From: Clostridiales bacterium
GTDB lineage: Bacteria > Bacillota > Clostridia > Oscillospirales > CAG-272
Reading direction: 5' to 3'
Length of the DNA: 64,000 nucleotides
Assembly (NCBI GenBank): GCA_022791685.1
Contig: JAAVZO010000032.1
Span: forward strand, 1-64,000
The notes under the pieces: model-generated
Told to the model about the DNA's origin: nothing
The model's database searches: none
The model's input: only the letters and a program-made list of their open reading frames with translations
Shown here: one piece after another, positions 47,925 through 58,311 of the stretch
Layout of the letters: each line of letters starts with the position of its first letter
Numbering within the stretch: the stretch's first letter is position 1
Position numbers and translations under genes: made by a program

Positions 47925-48374
47925 TTATTTTGCTTCTTCGATGCTGACGTTGATCTTGCCAAGTACTTCGGTATGAAGCTTTACGTTTACAGTGTGCTTA
48001 CCGAAGGTCTTGAGCGGCTCGTCGAGCTGTATTTTGCGCTTGTCAACGGTTATATTGTGCTGTGATTTGAGCGCTTCAGCGATTTCCTTTGAGGTGACAG
48101 AGCCGTAGAGACGACCGTCAGAGCCTGCCTGATTGGTAAATTTCAATACTATTCCTTCAAGCTTTGCTGCAGCTTCTTTAGCATTTGCAAGCTCTACTGC
48201 CGCCTTGTGCTGTTCTGAGGCCTCTCTGCCTTTAATTTCATTGAGAGCTTTATTATCTGCAATTATTGCGAGTCCCTTCGGAAGCAAGAAATTGCGTGCA
48301 TATCCGTCGGATACGTCGATGAGCTGTCCCTTTTTGCCTTGTGTCTTTACGTCCTGAGTCAATACTACCTTCAT
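47925..48374 (-). CDS. rplI: 50S ribosomal protein L9
   Basis: [36 protein letters not shown]. Confidence 0.97.
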   Translation of the reverse strand: MKVVLTQDVKTQGKKGQLIDVSDGYARNFLLPKGLAIIADNKALNEIKGREASEQHKAAVELANAKEAAAKLEGIVLKFTNQAGSDGRLYGSVTSKEIAEALKSQHNITVDKRKIQLDEPLKTFGKHTVNVKLHTEVLGKINVSIEEAK

Positions 48375-48423
48375 TTTATGTTCTCCTTTTCGGTTTGAGT
48401 TAAATATAGTGGGTTAAATATTA

Positions 48424-50460
48424 TCACTTTTTCATATATTCATCAATAGCGTCTTTTAAGCTTGTAAGCGCCGAAGCCATTGATACATTTTTAAGCAGCG
48501 CTCCGGCAGATTCATAATATCCGCCGCCGCCTATCTTTTCAAGTATGAGCTGTACGTTTACATTTCCAGCCGAACGTGCAGAGATGTGGACGCTGTCTTC
48601 AATGTGTACGAGTGCGAATGAAGCCATTACACCATCGACGTTCAATAGCTTGTCCGCCGCTTTTGCTGCCGCTATCCTGTCTTCTGGAGTTCCGTCGCCG
48701 TCACTCATCGATATCGCGAATATCTGACGATATGTGACAACGTTCATCGAGAATTTAGCTTCACGCATGAAATCGTCGAGTCCAGACTTGAAGAAATACT
48801 GGACTTCGGTCGGATTTGCACCCTCTGAGCGCAGATACAATGCAGCGCTGAACGTGCGAACTCCGGTGTTGCGTGAAAATTGCTTGGTGTCAAGCAGCAT
48901 TCCGGCGTAGAGAACGTCAGCTTCCTCACGATGAAGTCCGCCTATCGGAAGCGCCTGCTCGAGAATTTCGGATATCAGCTCGCAGGTCGATGAAGCTGAG
49001 GGCTCGATATAGTTGATCACTGGCTGACGTTTGAATTCGCCGGTCTTGCGGTGATGGTCAATAACTGCGATAGTGCCTACATTATCGGCGATATCCGGTG
49101 CGGCAAACTGTGCAGGATTATTGACATCGACAATAACAAGAAGTGTGTCAGAGTGGATCATATCCTGACCAACGAAGCTGTCTACAAAAATATCGCTGTA
49201 TTCTGCGAGCGTATCTACGCGTGATATTGCACTTTTTATGCTCGGTTCGGTTTTATTGACTACGATGTTAGCCTTAACACCGCAGAACATCGCAAGCCGT
49301 GCAATACCTACACAAGCGCCTATCGAGTCATAGTCGGGGTTGCGGTGACCCATGATCAGCACATTGTGCGACTTCGCCATGTGCATTGTGAGCTCATTTG
49401 CGATTACACGCGCACGTACCTTTGTACGTTTCTGTACGGTTTTAGTGCGTCCACCGTAGAATTCAGTGTTGTGCGCATTCTTGACCACGACTTGATCGCC
49501 GCCGCGCTGCAATGCAAGATCGAGCGACGCGTGTGCGTCGTGGTCTTTATCAGCGAGTGTGCCGTGTACGCGCGAGATACCTATCGAAACTGTGACTGGC
49601 ATACTGCCTTCTCCGATACGGACCTCGCGTATGCGGTCGAGTATGTCGAATCTGCGCTCGATGAACTCATCGAGGTATCTGGATTCGAATAAGAATATGA
49701 ATTTATCACGCTCATATTCCTTCAATATTCCGCCTACAGAATCAGCCCAGCGCTTGAGTATCGCTTCAACTTCAGCTGACGCGGAGCGGTATTTTTCCTG
49801 AACAAACTGCATGAGCTCATCAAGGTTGTCTATCATTATATATGCGATTATCGTTTCTTCGTCTGCGAGCCTTTTTGCGAGATGTCTTAACTCAGTACGC
49901 TCGTTCCATACGGTTATAACATAATGCTTATTCTGTGCGGTTATGTTGTATCCTTTTATACGGAACACGCGGTCGTATGCAACTGCTTCAACTCCGTCGA
50001 TCGCATCGGTGCTGTCGGGCGATGATGTGGTATCTGTGAGTATTTTGTCAATTGTGACATTGCATACACCGTCAATATACTTTGCATACAGTACCTCACG
50101 TGGATTTGCGACTTTTGTAAATGCACTGTTGTACCAGATTATTTTACCTGACTCGTCACAGATTATAACCGGAAGGTACAGCTTAAGTATGAAGTCGAGT
50201 GTGATATTTCCGAGTATCGGAGAAAGCTGCTCGTCCTCCGGTCCTACCATGCGGAAGCTGAAAAATCCATACAGCTTGCTTCCAATAAACGAAGCGAGCA
50301 AAAAGCAGGCGATTATTATTCCGCCGACCACAAGCGGGTCAAGCTCTGAAAAGTGTATTATTAAGGCGTACAGCGCGATAAATACTACTGCGAGCATGAT
50401 CGTCATAAATAGTCGCGGTGAGAAATTTCGTTTTTTATCGTGCTTATTGTTTAAGCTCAT
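48424..50460 (-). CDS. gdpP: GdpP-like DHH family cyclic-dinucleotide phosphodiesterase
   Basis: Two N-terminal TM segments, degenerate GGDEF (SIGISRV), LIMGHRNPDYDSIGACVGIARLA, VIDHHRKTGEF, synteny with rplI. Confidence 0.9.
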   Translation of the reverse strand: MSLNNKHDKKRNFSPRLFMTIMLAVVFIALYALIIHFSELDPLVVGGIIIACFLLASFIGSKLYGFFSFRMVGPEDEQLSPILGNITLDFILKLYLPVIICDESGKIIWYNSAFTKVANPREVLYAKYIDGVCNVTIDKILTDTTSSPDSTDAIDGVEAVAYDRVFRIKGYNITAQNKHYVITVWNERTELRHLAKRLADEETIIAYIMIDNLDELMQFVQEKYRSASAEVEAILKRWADSVGGILKEYERDKFIFLFESRYLDEFIERRFDILDRIREVRIGEGSMPVTVSIGISRVHGTLADKDHDAHASLDLALQRGGDQVVVKNAHNTEFYGGRTKTVQKRTKVRARVIANELTMHMAKSHNVLIMGHRNPDYDSIGACVGIARLAMFCGVKANIVVNKTEPSIKSAISRVDTLAEYSDIFVDSFVGQDMIHSDTLLVIVDVNNPAQFAAPDIADNVGTIAVIDHHRKTGEFKRQPVINYIEPSASSTCELISEILEQALPIGGLHREEADVLYAGMLLDTKQFSRNTGVRTFSAALYLRSEGANPTEVQYFFKSGLDDFMREAKFSMNVVTYRQIFAISMSDGDGTPEDRIAAAKAADKLLNVDGVMASFALVHIEDSVHISARSAGNVNVQLILEKIGGGGYYESAGALLKNVSMASALTSLKDAIDEYMKK

Positions 50461-50496
50461 TATAAATTATGGCTTTCTATATATGAAAGCGTCCTT

Positions 50497-51630
50497 TCAT
50501 TCTGATTTGCGGCGGCGATTTTCGCGCAGTGTCGAAATTACGCCCATTACTGAGAAGAGTATAAACAATGTCATCGGATTTATAAACAGCAATATAAATG
50601 CAAATGGAATTATTATACATCCCTTTGCGCCCGTTGGAGCGCCAGTGCCAAATCCGCCGAAAACTTCACGGATACCAGCATATATAAATCCTGGTGCAAG
50701 TATAACGATAATATTTTGCGCGGCGATAGTTGCCGAAAGCTGTACGCCGTTTGACGATGCGAACAGCACCGACACTAAATATGCAATTATATAAACTATG
50801 GCTGTAACACTATCGAGCTGGATCCGCCACTGAACCTTATCGCGATGTATCTCGAGCGCCGGATAATCTTTGCCATCATCTGTTTTTTTGATGGTACGGT
50901 GTATGCGTATGCGCATACCGTAAGGGAATAGTTCACGAATGTCAAAGCTGTTTGCAATAAGCCGTGAAACAAGTGTGACAAAATAGGATATGATCATCAT
51001 AGCTGCTGTCAGCGAGCCGAGCAGTATGGTCTTAACACTGTATATCAGTTGTTCGATATCTGTATTGTTGTAATATGCTATGGCTTCTCCGTTGTGCTCA
51101 TATGTCAGAGACGCGAGCATTTGACGCACCGGCTCGAAGGCTTCATCAATCATCATTCTGAAGTTATCGAGCGTGCAGACACCATATTCGGCTCTAATGC
51201 TGAGTGCGGCGTATGCTATCCATAGAAGTGAAGCTGTAATAGCTGAAGCAGCTATAGAAACAGCACGTCCCTGCTTTAGGCGAACAGTAATGTATATCGG
51301 TAGAGCCAATATAGCCGGAAATAGTGCTGCGATGGATATTGCAAGCACCTCGGCAGTGGTATATAGACCATACGATTTATAAATATATGCTGATGCAAGA
51401 TAGGAAAGTATCGAAATTGCAAAAAGCGGAATGATTTTTACGTATTTGTCGGCTAATGTGAGTGCGAAGGTCGTGAGCATTGCTGCGGCTATTATCGATA
51501 GTGGAAGCCCAGCAACTCCAAGCGGATTCAGCGCTGATACGATTCCGAAGCCGAATATAGCTATGCAGAAGACTATCTGTGTCGGCAGTTTGAAGCCATC
51601 GGGGGCTTTATTATCGTTATTATTATTCAT
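50497..51630 (-). CDS. DUF2232 (YybS-like) membrane protein
   Basis: Multi-pass hydrophobic protein immediately upstream of the gdpP-like gene. Confidence 0.75.
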   Translation of the reverse strand: MNNNNDNKAPDGFKLPTQIVFCIAIFGFGIVSALNPLGVAGLPLSIIAAAMLTTFALTLADKYVKIIPLFAISILSYLASAYIYKSYGLYTTAEVLAISIAALFPAILALPIYITVRLKQGRAVSIAASAITASLLWIAYAALSIRAEYGVCTLDNFRMMIDEAFEPVRQMLASLTYEHNGEAIAYYNNTDIEQLIYSVKTILLGSLTAAMMIISYFVTLVSRLIANSFDIRELFPYGMRIRIHRTIKKTDDGKDYPALEIHRDKVQWRIQLDSVTAIVYIIAYLVSVLFASSNGVQLSATIAAQNIIVILAPGFIYAGIREVFGGFGTGAPTGAKGCIIIPFAFILLFINPMTLFILFSVMGVISTLRENRRRKSE

Positions 51631-51829
51631 TCTTATATCCCCCTTAAAGTCAGCTTCATCAGCAATAATATTCCATAGTACTTTATTATACCACTTTTTT
51701 TCAAATATGTCTATAGATACAGGAGAATTTCAAGTAAATTTTTTATTTCGATGAGGACACAAATTTTAGATTGATTTTTTGCGTGATATGATGTATAATA
51801 TATTTAATAAGTAAACGGAGTAGATATAC

Positions 51830-52750
51830 ATGAATATTTCGAGCGGTATGACCGATCACATTAAGGATTCGCTCTATTTTGAACCTGATACAGTAAAAAT
51901 CGTAGTAAGCGATAGCCAGCACAATGGCAAGGTATGGCAGCATACACATTCATTTTTTGAATTCGTATATATAGACAAAGGATTTTCACTTCATTCGTAC
52001 AACGGCAAAACTTCTGTGCTGACGAGCGGAGACCTGTTTGCTATATTTCCAGGTGATATACATTCGTATAACAGCGCCTATCATACATATTTATATAATT
52101 GCCTTTTTTATCTTGACGAGCTCGGCGGATTGCAAAACGAGATAATGCAGCTCCCGGGTATAGACTGGGATCGGACACAGATCAAAAACGATTATCTGCC
52201 GATAATTCGAGTCGGATTGTCGGAGCGGCGCGAGCTGGTATCGCTGCTTGAAAGAATGCGCTGGGAGCGTCGTATTAAGCCAGTAGGTTGGGAGCTGAAT
52301 TTGAAGGGACTGCTTATCAACTTTCTTACTATGTATTCACGGCTGATAACCGAAAGTAGGGAGGCAAGATTACAGGGGCAGGATGTTGAAGCTTTTTCTG
52401 AGAATATGCCTGTAGGAGTTACTGATGGTCGCGGTTACTGTGGATATATTTACAGTGTTCTGCGCTTTGTCGAGGACAACTACACCCGTGATATCTCAGG
52501 TAAGGATATCGCAGACTATGTCGGACTTTCTCACGACTATCTGTCAAAGCAGTTTAAATCAGTCATGGCGATGACTCCATCCGAGTATGTTCGTAAATTC
52601 CGTGTTGCGAAGTCAATGGATATGCTGATGACTACTGAGATGTCTATAGCAGAAATAGCTGACGCTGTCGGATTTGGTGACATAAGCTTGTACTCGCGTG
52701 TATTTAAGCAGATCATAGGTGTATCTCCAGCGGCATTCAGAAAGGAATAG
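51830..52750 (+). CDS. AraC-family transcriptional regulator
   Basis: HTHSFFEFVYIDKGFSLHSYNGK; IAEIADAVGFGDISLYSRVFKQIIGVSPAAFR. Confidence 0.92.
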   Translation: MNISSGMTDHIKDSLYFEPDTVKIVVSDSQHNGKVWQHTHSFFEFVYIDKGFSLHSYNGKTSVLTSGDLFAIFPGDIHSYNSAYHTYLYNCLFYLDELGGLQNEIMQLPGIDWDRTQIKNDYLPIIRVGLSERRELVSLLERMRWERRIKPVGWELNLKGLLINFLTMYSRLITESREARLQGQDVEAFSENMPVGVTDGRGYCGYIYSVLRFVEDNYTRDISGKDIADYVGLSHDYLSKQFKSVMAMTPSEYVRKFRVAKSMDMLMTTEMSIAEIADAVGFGDISLYSRVFKQIIGVSPAAFRKE

Positions 52751-52908
52751 ATTCGAAAATAAATTTTTTCACTCTAATAACTGTTATATCATTTTCATAT
52801 GCCTTCAAAGCCTTGGTGTTCTATGCGCAAAAAACAGTGATGCGATAACTATAGCTGCAAAATATGGGCTGACAAAATAAAAAAGTCAAATTATTTTTCA
52901 AAAATGTA

Positions 52909-52955
52909 TTGACGAATGTAGAATCATATGATATAATAGTAATGTAAAAACTACA
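52909..52955 (+). promoter_or_regulatory. Promoter and candidate BlaI-type operator upstream of the blaI-like gene
   Basis: TTGACG-17 nt-TATAAT, then TGTAaaaacTACA dyad just downstream of the -10. Confidence 0.55.
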
Positions 52956-53021
52956 CCATGATATGCCACGGCGACTATCCTTATCCCCCGCGGTATATCG
53001 ATAAGGAATGGAGATAGTAAA

Positions 53022-53438
53022 ATGTTAAGAAAAAATAAGAAGAATTACACAAAGCTTCCCGAATCTGAGCTTCAGATCATGCAGATTATCTGGGACATGG
53101 ACAAGGATGGAGTAAAGGATATTCATGCTGGCGCTATGCTTTCGGCATATCCTGATAAGATCGGTCATCTCGCGCTTACCACGGTTCTGACTCTTATCAC
53201 AAGACTTCAGACAAAAGGCTTCATTAAACTCGAAAAGCACGGACGTGCGAACTGCGCTATCGTTATTGCCGATGAGGATGAGTACAAGCGCAAGGCTGCG
53301 GCTGACTTTGTCGCTACCGTTTACAAGAACAACACAAAGGGGCTTATTTCTGCGCTCTACAGCGATGGTATCCTCTCAGAGGATGATATCGCCGACCTGC
53401 GACGTGAAATTGCAAGAGACAATTTAGACCTTAAATAA
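53022..53438 (+). CDS. BlaI/MecI/CopY family transcriptional regulator
   Basis: LPESELQIMQIIWDMDKDGVKDIHA; TTVLTLITRLQTKGFIKLEKHGRANCAIV. Confidence 0.88.
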   Translation: MLRKNKKNYTKLPESELQIMQIIWDMDKDGVKDIHAGAMLSAYPDKIGHLALTTVLTLITRLQTKGFIKLEKHGRANCAIVIADEDEYKRKAAADFVATVYKNNTKGLISALYSDGILSEDDIADLRREIARDNLDLK

Positions 53439-53453
53439 TGGTGGTACGGAACA

Positions 53454-55889
53454 ATGTTTAGCTTTGTTTTCAGCTTAGCAGTGTTGTCCGTAATGTTCAC
53501 CTTTATTAGCGGAGCTGTGTACCTATATCGCCGCACTTTTATGAAAGGGCGAGAGGGCATGATGTATCATGTATGGTTGATCGTGCTGGCGATATCGGTC
53601 ATTCCACTTCGTATTGACCTGCCTGCTATTGAGCGCAGTGCAGTATACTGGGGCGATGGATCGACAAATGTTGATACTGCCACTGAGTATCTCGGCGATT
53701 ACAGTGAAATTGCACGCGCTGAGCGTGTATACGCTGCCGGGAATGACGTTAATGAAAAGATATCAGTAATTCAAAATGAGAGAAGCATGCTATATGAGCT
53801 GCGTCGGTTTGTTATACGGTCGGCGTTCTATATAGAGCTTATCTCAGCACTGTTGCTTGCCTTCTGGCTTGCCGGGGCGATAATCAAGTTTACTCGCTCA
53901 ATGTCAGAATACTATGGCACAAAGCAGCTTATGCGGATGAATTCAGCTGTATGTCTTGACGCTCGTCTTGCTGCCATGCTCGAAAAATGCAAACGTGACA
54001 TTGGACTGAAATGTCCGGTCAGCCTGCGTGTGTTCAACAGTGAATCAATATGCTCCCCCTGCGTATGCGGTTGTATAAGACCGACGCTTTACCTCGAACC
54101 CGGATGTGCGAGCCTTGGAGACAAAGAGCTCGAATGTGTACTCGCACATGAACTTAATCATATCCGCCGACATGATATGCTCATGAAGTTGTTTTCTCAG
54201 CTCGTTACCTCGATACACTGGCTTAATCCAATGTCAAAAGTGGTACTTCGCTATGTGTATGAAGACTGTGAACTTTCATGTGACGCTAATGTAATACGCG
54301 TTTACGGCAAAGATGTCAGCGGGATCTACATGAATACGATACTCGATTTTGCGGAACGCTTTTCAGATAATTCTCGTCTTGTTGGATTTACTGGGATCGG
54401 AGGCGGTATGTTTATCGCTCCGAGATCCGGTGCAAGATTTATGAAAAGGAGATACGCAAACATGAAGAATTTCAGAAAAAGACCTGTCACAATAATAGCT
54501 GCCGCGGTACTCTGCTTGACTTTAGCTGCTGCAAACACCTTTGTACTATCCTCATGTTCAAGTACAGTAATGGCATATTTTGTCGATGACATCAAGCTCT
54601 CTGCGCCGCTTGATCAGATGGTGCGTGCCTACTATGGTTTAAGTCAGAATGACCCGATAACGACAAAAATGCTTGACGGCATTACGTCTCTGACGATCAC
54701 TGCGAATACGATATACGGCGACCGTATACTTGCTGACTTCACTGTCAATGGTGAGAGCGGATATGCTCAGGCGCTGCCGAAGATCGTACTTAAAAACTAC
54801 TGGGACAGCACGTTTGAGCCGGCATTTGAGAGTATGAATTCGGATGATGGAACTACTTATAGTGCTGTTATGCGTATGAAGGCTCTTTATCTGCTGGTAG
54901 ATCCAGATGATGAACAGCTGACTGAAAGGGAATCTGCCGAAGTCCTTGCTACATATCCTATTGTTAAGGAAAAAGGTGCGTTTTACTTTTTTGACCCGTA
55001 TGCTACCGAACGTGAAGTGAATCAAATGTACACATATTATTATATGATGGGACTTGCTGACCCGTGGCTGCTTGATTCATATGAGTTCGACGCGTCGTCG
55101 CTGATCTATTTCTCGAATTTGAATGAGGTTGAATTTGTCGGATTTACGCCGATAAATTACGCCTATACTGATGATGTTAAGGTAACTATTGACGGCAGCG
55201 CTGCGAATAGCGCTGGATCGCCTGAAACCGGTGAGTTTGATAGTTACATAAACGAGCCGATGACTTACACTTATGCAGTTCCAACAGATGGCTCGGTAGT
55301 GACTATTCCGGTCAACGAGTCGCTCAATGCAGCGCTTCGCGAGTACTTCATCATGGATAACTGGAATTTTGAGAAGACTCCGCTCACCTCGCGTCATATG
55401 GAGAGAATAACCTCTATCAAGGCTGAAGTTGACGATGAATTGACTAAAATCATTCATAATGCTGACAAGGAAGGAATCTTCAAGAATAGCCGATATATTC
55501 GATACACGATAAACGGCTATACGCTTGACATCATTCCCAATTACTATAGCGAGAATAGCTATAAGGCTTTAATTGGCGGTGTTACGCCAAATGAAGAGCT
55601 TATTAAGGCAAGCTATGAATGGTCGGATGAGTTTGAATGTTATGTTCTGAAATCTGATGTTACCGATGAAGCAAAATTAAAGATATTCACCGATATGTTA
55701 GACCATGAAATGATGAAGGTCGCAGTTGTTGGCAAAACTGAATCCGGCGATTATCGCTCGCAGTTTATGGCATGGAGTTCACAAGTTCATGGGATCGTCT
55801 CCCGCTTTCTCGATACACCTGATGCGTTCGATGAGTCTGATAAGGAGCTCTTCCCGAACCTCGAAAGCTGGGAATTTGATTTAAAGTAA
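53454..55889 (+). CDS. BlaR1-like M56 family metallopeptidase with large C-terminal extracellular region
   Basis: CVLAHELNHIRRHDMLMKL; multiple TM segments; long Asp/Tyr-rich C-terminus. Confidence 0.85.
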   Translation: MFSFVFSLAVLSVMFTFISGAVYLYRRTFMKGREGMMYHVWLIVLAISVIPLRIDLPAIERSAVYWGDGSTNVDTATEYLGDYSEIARAERVYAAGNDVNEKISVIQNERSMLYELRRFVIRSAFYIELISALLLAFWLAGAIIKFTRSMSEYYGTKQLMRMNSAVCLDARLAAMLEKCKRDIGLKCPVSLRVFNSESICSPCVCGCIRPTLYLEPGCASLGDKELECVLAHELNHIRRHDMLMKLFSQLVTSIHWLNPMSKVVLRYVYEDCELSCDANVIRVYGKDVSGIYMNTILDFAERFSDNSRLVGFTGIGGGMFIAPRSGARFMKRRYANMKNFRKRPVTIIAAAVLCLTLAAANTFVLSSCSSTVMAYFVDDIKLSAPLDQMVRAYYGLSQNDPITTKMLDGITSLTITANTIYGDRILADFTVNGESGYAQALPKIVLKNYWDSTFEPAFESMNSDDGTTYSAVMRMKALYLLVDPDDEQLTERESAEVLATYPIVKEKGAFYFFDPYATEREVNQMYTYYYMMGLADPWLLDSYEFDASSLIYFSNLNEVEFVGFTPINYAYTDDVKVTIDGSAANSAGSPETGEFDSYINEPMTYTYAVPTDGSVVTIPVNESLNAALREYFIMDNWNFEKTPLTSRHMERITSIKAEVDDELTKIIHNADKEGIFKNSRYIRYTINGYTLDIIPNYYSENSYKALIGGVTPNEELIKASYEWSDEFECYVLKSDVTDEAKLKIFTDMLDHEMMKVAVVGKTESGDYRSQFMAWSSQVHGIVSRFLDTPDAFDESDKELFPNLESWEFDLK

Positions 55890-55910
55890 AACTTAATAGT
55901 TCTATTTTAC

Positions 55911-55949
55911 AAAAAACTGACACCGAATTAAAAACGGTGTCAGTTTTTT
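55911..55949 (+). terminator. Terminator
   Basis: AAAAAACTGACACCG...CGGTGTCAGTTTTTTG. Confidence 0.85.
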
Positions 55950-56077
55950 GTATTTGTTTGTCTGATAAATTTATTAAGTTTAATATTAGATAAAAATTGC
56001 GCTTATCTATGTATTTACAAATGGCTCAAAATTCGATATAATGTTTATATAATGATCAACTGAGAGGAATTAGTATA

Positions 56078-57319
56078 ATGTCAAGGACAATAGACATACG
56101 CGATTACAATGTGTCAGGCGATGGCAACACATTAAACACGATACAGATTCAGTGTGCTATAAATGACTGTGCAGATTCAGGCGGTGGACGAGTGCTTATT
56201 ACTGGTGGCTCGTACCTTACTGGAACACTTGTGATGAAGAGTAATGTTGAGCTGCACATCACCTCTGACAGTGAGCTGTGTGGCTCGGGTAATTGCAATG
56301 ACTATCCGGAGCAGACGAATTTAAAGCACATCAAAAGTGAGCTTCTGCCGCGCTGCCGTTCGGCTTGCCTGATATTCGCCGAGGAGTGCGAGAATATCTC
56401 AATTACCGGCGGAGGAAAGATAAGATGCAGTGGTGAGAGCTTTACAAGAGAGCGCAAGGATATATCAGATGGCGGTTGGAAATATGAGCGCATTGACGCG
56501 CCGACCCCGCCTCGTGTAGTATTTTTTACTGGCTGCAAAAATGTTGCAGTCAAGGATATCACAATGACCGATCAGCCGTCTGGATGGTCATACTGGATTC
56601 ACGACTGCGATCATGTTACATTCGACCATTGCAATATCGACGCTGATGTACAATATCCGAATAATGACGGAATACATATCAATTCAAGCCGGAATGTGTC
56701 GATTTCAAACTGCTTCATATCCTGCGGCGATGACTGCATTATCGTTCGAGCGAACAACTCTTCGCTTGCTGAAAACAAGGTATGCGAGCGCGTTACTGTT
56801 ACTAACTGCAATTTGACGAGCTATGCTTCCGGAATCAGGATCGGCTGGATAAACGACGGAATTATACGAAATTGCGTATTTTCAAATATCGTAATGACTG
56901 ATACTGTTACAGGTATAAATATTGTACTTCCTGGACGGGGCGATAAACGTCTTTCAGATGAGGGAAGAGAAGATACGCTTATCGAAAATCTTTCATTTAA
57001 CAATATAGTAATGGACCGCACATATGCGTATCCGATAAGGATTCGAGTTAGTGATAATCCGGTTGTACGCTGTGCAGCGATACGGCATATTTATTTCAGC
57101 AATATTCATGCGCGCGGTCTCCAGACGATATGCCTTGAAGGACGACCGAGTTGTCGTTTAAACGATATTTCTTTTTCCGATTGCACCTTCGATAAGGTTG
57201 GTGACGATGTGCTGCCGAATTATAAAGAGCATGGAGCAGCAGCGTGGGAGAGAGACGCACCGGAAGGAATGTTTTATGCAGACAATGTACGTTTTTCAAA
57301 CACGAGCTTCAATATCTAA
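56078..57319 (+). CDS. Glycoside hydrolase family 28 (polygalacturonase-like)
   Basis: YPNNDGIHINSSRNVSISNCFISCGDDCIIVRANNSS; GIRIGWINDGIIRNCVFSNIVM. Confidence 0.9.
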   Translation: MSRTIDIRDYNVSGDGNTLNTIQIQCAINDCADSGGGRVLITGGSYLTGTLVMKSNVELHITSDSELCGSGNCNDYPEQTNLKHIKSELLPRCRSACLIFAEECENISITGGGKIRCSGESFTRERKDISDGGWKYERIDAPTPPRVVFFTGCKNVAVKDITMTDQPSGWSYWIHDCDHVTFDHCNIDADVQYPNNDGIHINSSRNVSISNCFISCGDDCIIVRANNSSLAENKVCERVTVTNCNLTSYASGIRIGWINDGIIRNCVFSNIVMTDTVTGINIVLPGRGDKRLSDEGREDTLIENLSFNNIVMDRTYAYPIRIRVSDNPVVRCAAIRHIYFSNIHARGLQTICLEGRPSCRLNDISFSDCTFDKVGDDVLPNYKEHGAAAWERDAPEGMFYADNVRFSNTSFNI

Positions 57320-58203
57320 ATATTAGTAAATTTAGTAGGACTGACTGAATATTTTTTCTTGAACATACGGCTGAAGTAATAGATGTTGGAGAACCCGAGA
57401 TAAGCGGCGATCTCGCTTATATTCATTGAAGATTTTGTTAGCAGCTCCGGAACGTGCGAGAGTTTCAAGTCGAGTATGAACTGTGTTACAGACGTTTCAA
57501 GATGTTTTCTGAAAAGGCGGATTATATATTGCTTGGATAATCCGAATTGCTCTGATAGGCTTTGCAACGTGATTTTTTCGGTGTAATTTGCATATATGAA
57601 GGCGAGAATTCTTTCAAGTGTTGCCGGATAGTTTGTATTTGCGCTGAGTGAGGTCATATATTCGCCGCATATCAGTGTCAGTATTTGACAGAAATTCAGG
57701 TCGAGACGCAAGCGGCTGTTTACATCACGTTTTGTAATTTCAAGGTCGCAGTCAGTAAGCAGTGAAATAATACGCTTCATCACTCGTGTGATGTCTGTAA
57801 GCTGGCCAAGAAACATACAGTCGTATATTGTTGGTACACGAGTATAGCTGTTAGGCTTGATATTTTGATTTAATATTGGTTCAGCAACGGCAAGCGCTTG
57901 CTTAATTTCGTCTTCGGTTACTGGAATTATGCGGTCTTTTATGTGAAAGTAATAATATTCGCATTTTACCTCGCAGCTTCCGGTATAATATACGCCGTGA
58001 GGGATCACAATTGCTTCCCCAGCGTGCTGTACAATTTCATATTTACCATGGTCGAGTGTGAATTTGCATTCGCCAGACAGAAGTATTCCTATGACATCGC
58101 AGTCTTGAACAATTCCGTCGTGTGTCCATTGGTTGGCACATTGTTTTACTCTTCCGGAATAGTTTACAGTTGGCAAAGTACCCGAGAAATCAACTTTGTA
58201 CAT
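57316..58203 (-). CDS. AraC-family transcriptional regulator
   Basis: LQSLSEQFGLSKQYIIRLFRKHLETSVTQFILDLKLSHVPELLTKSSMNISEIAAYLGFSNIYYFSRMFKKKYSVSPTKF. Confidence 0.92.
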   Translation of the reverse strand: MYKVDFSGTLPTVNYSGRVKQCANQWTHDGIVQDCDVIGILLSGECKFTLDHGKYEIVQHAGEAIVIPHGVYYTGSCEVKCEYYYFHIKDRIIPVTEDEIKQALAVAEPILNQNIKPNSYTRVPTIYDCMFLGQLTDITRVMKRIISLLTDCDLEITKRDVNSRLRLDLNFCQILTLICGEYMTSLSANTNYPATLERILAFIYANYTEKITLQSLSEQFGLSKQYIIRLFRKHLETSVTQFILDLKLSHVPELLTKSSMNISEIAAYLGFSNIYYFSRMFKKKYSVSPTKFTNI

Positions 58204-58311
58204 ATATATACCTCCGAATATGTGTTATAATAATTATATATCGTTATACCTATAAAGTCAAGTCTAATTTCATAAAGTACAAAAAATAAAAATGAAAGTG
58301 AGAGCAACATT

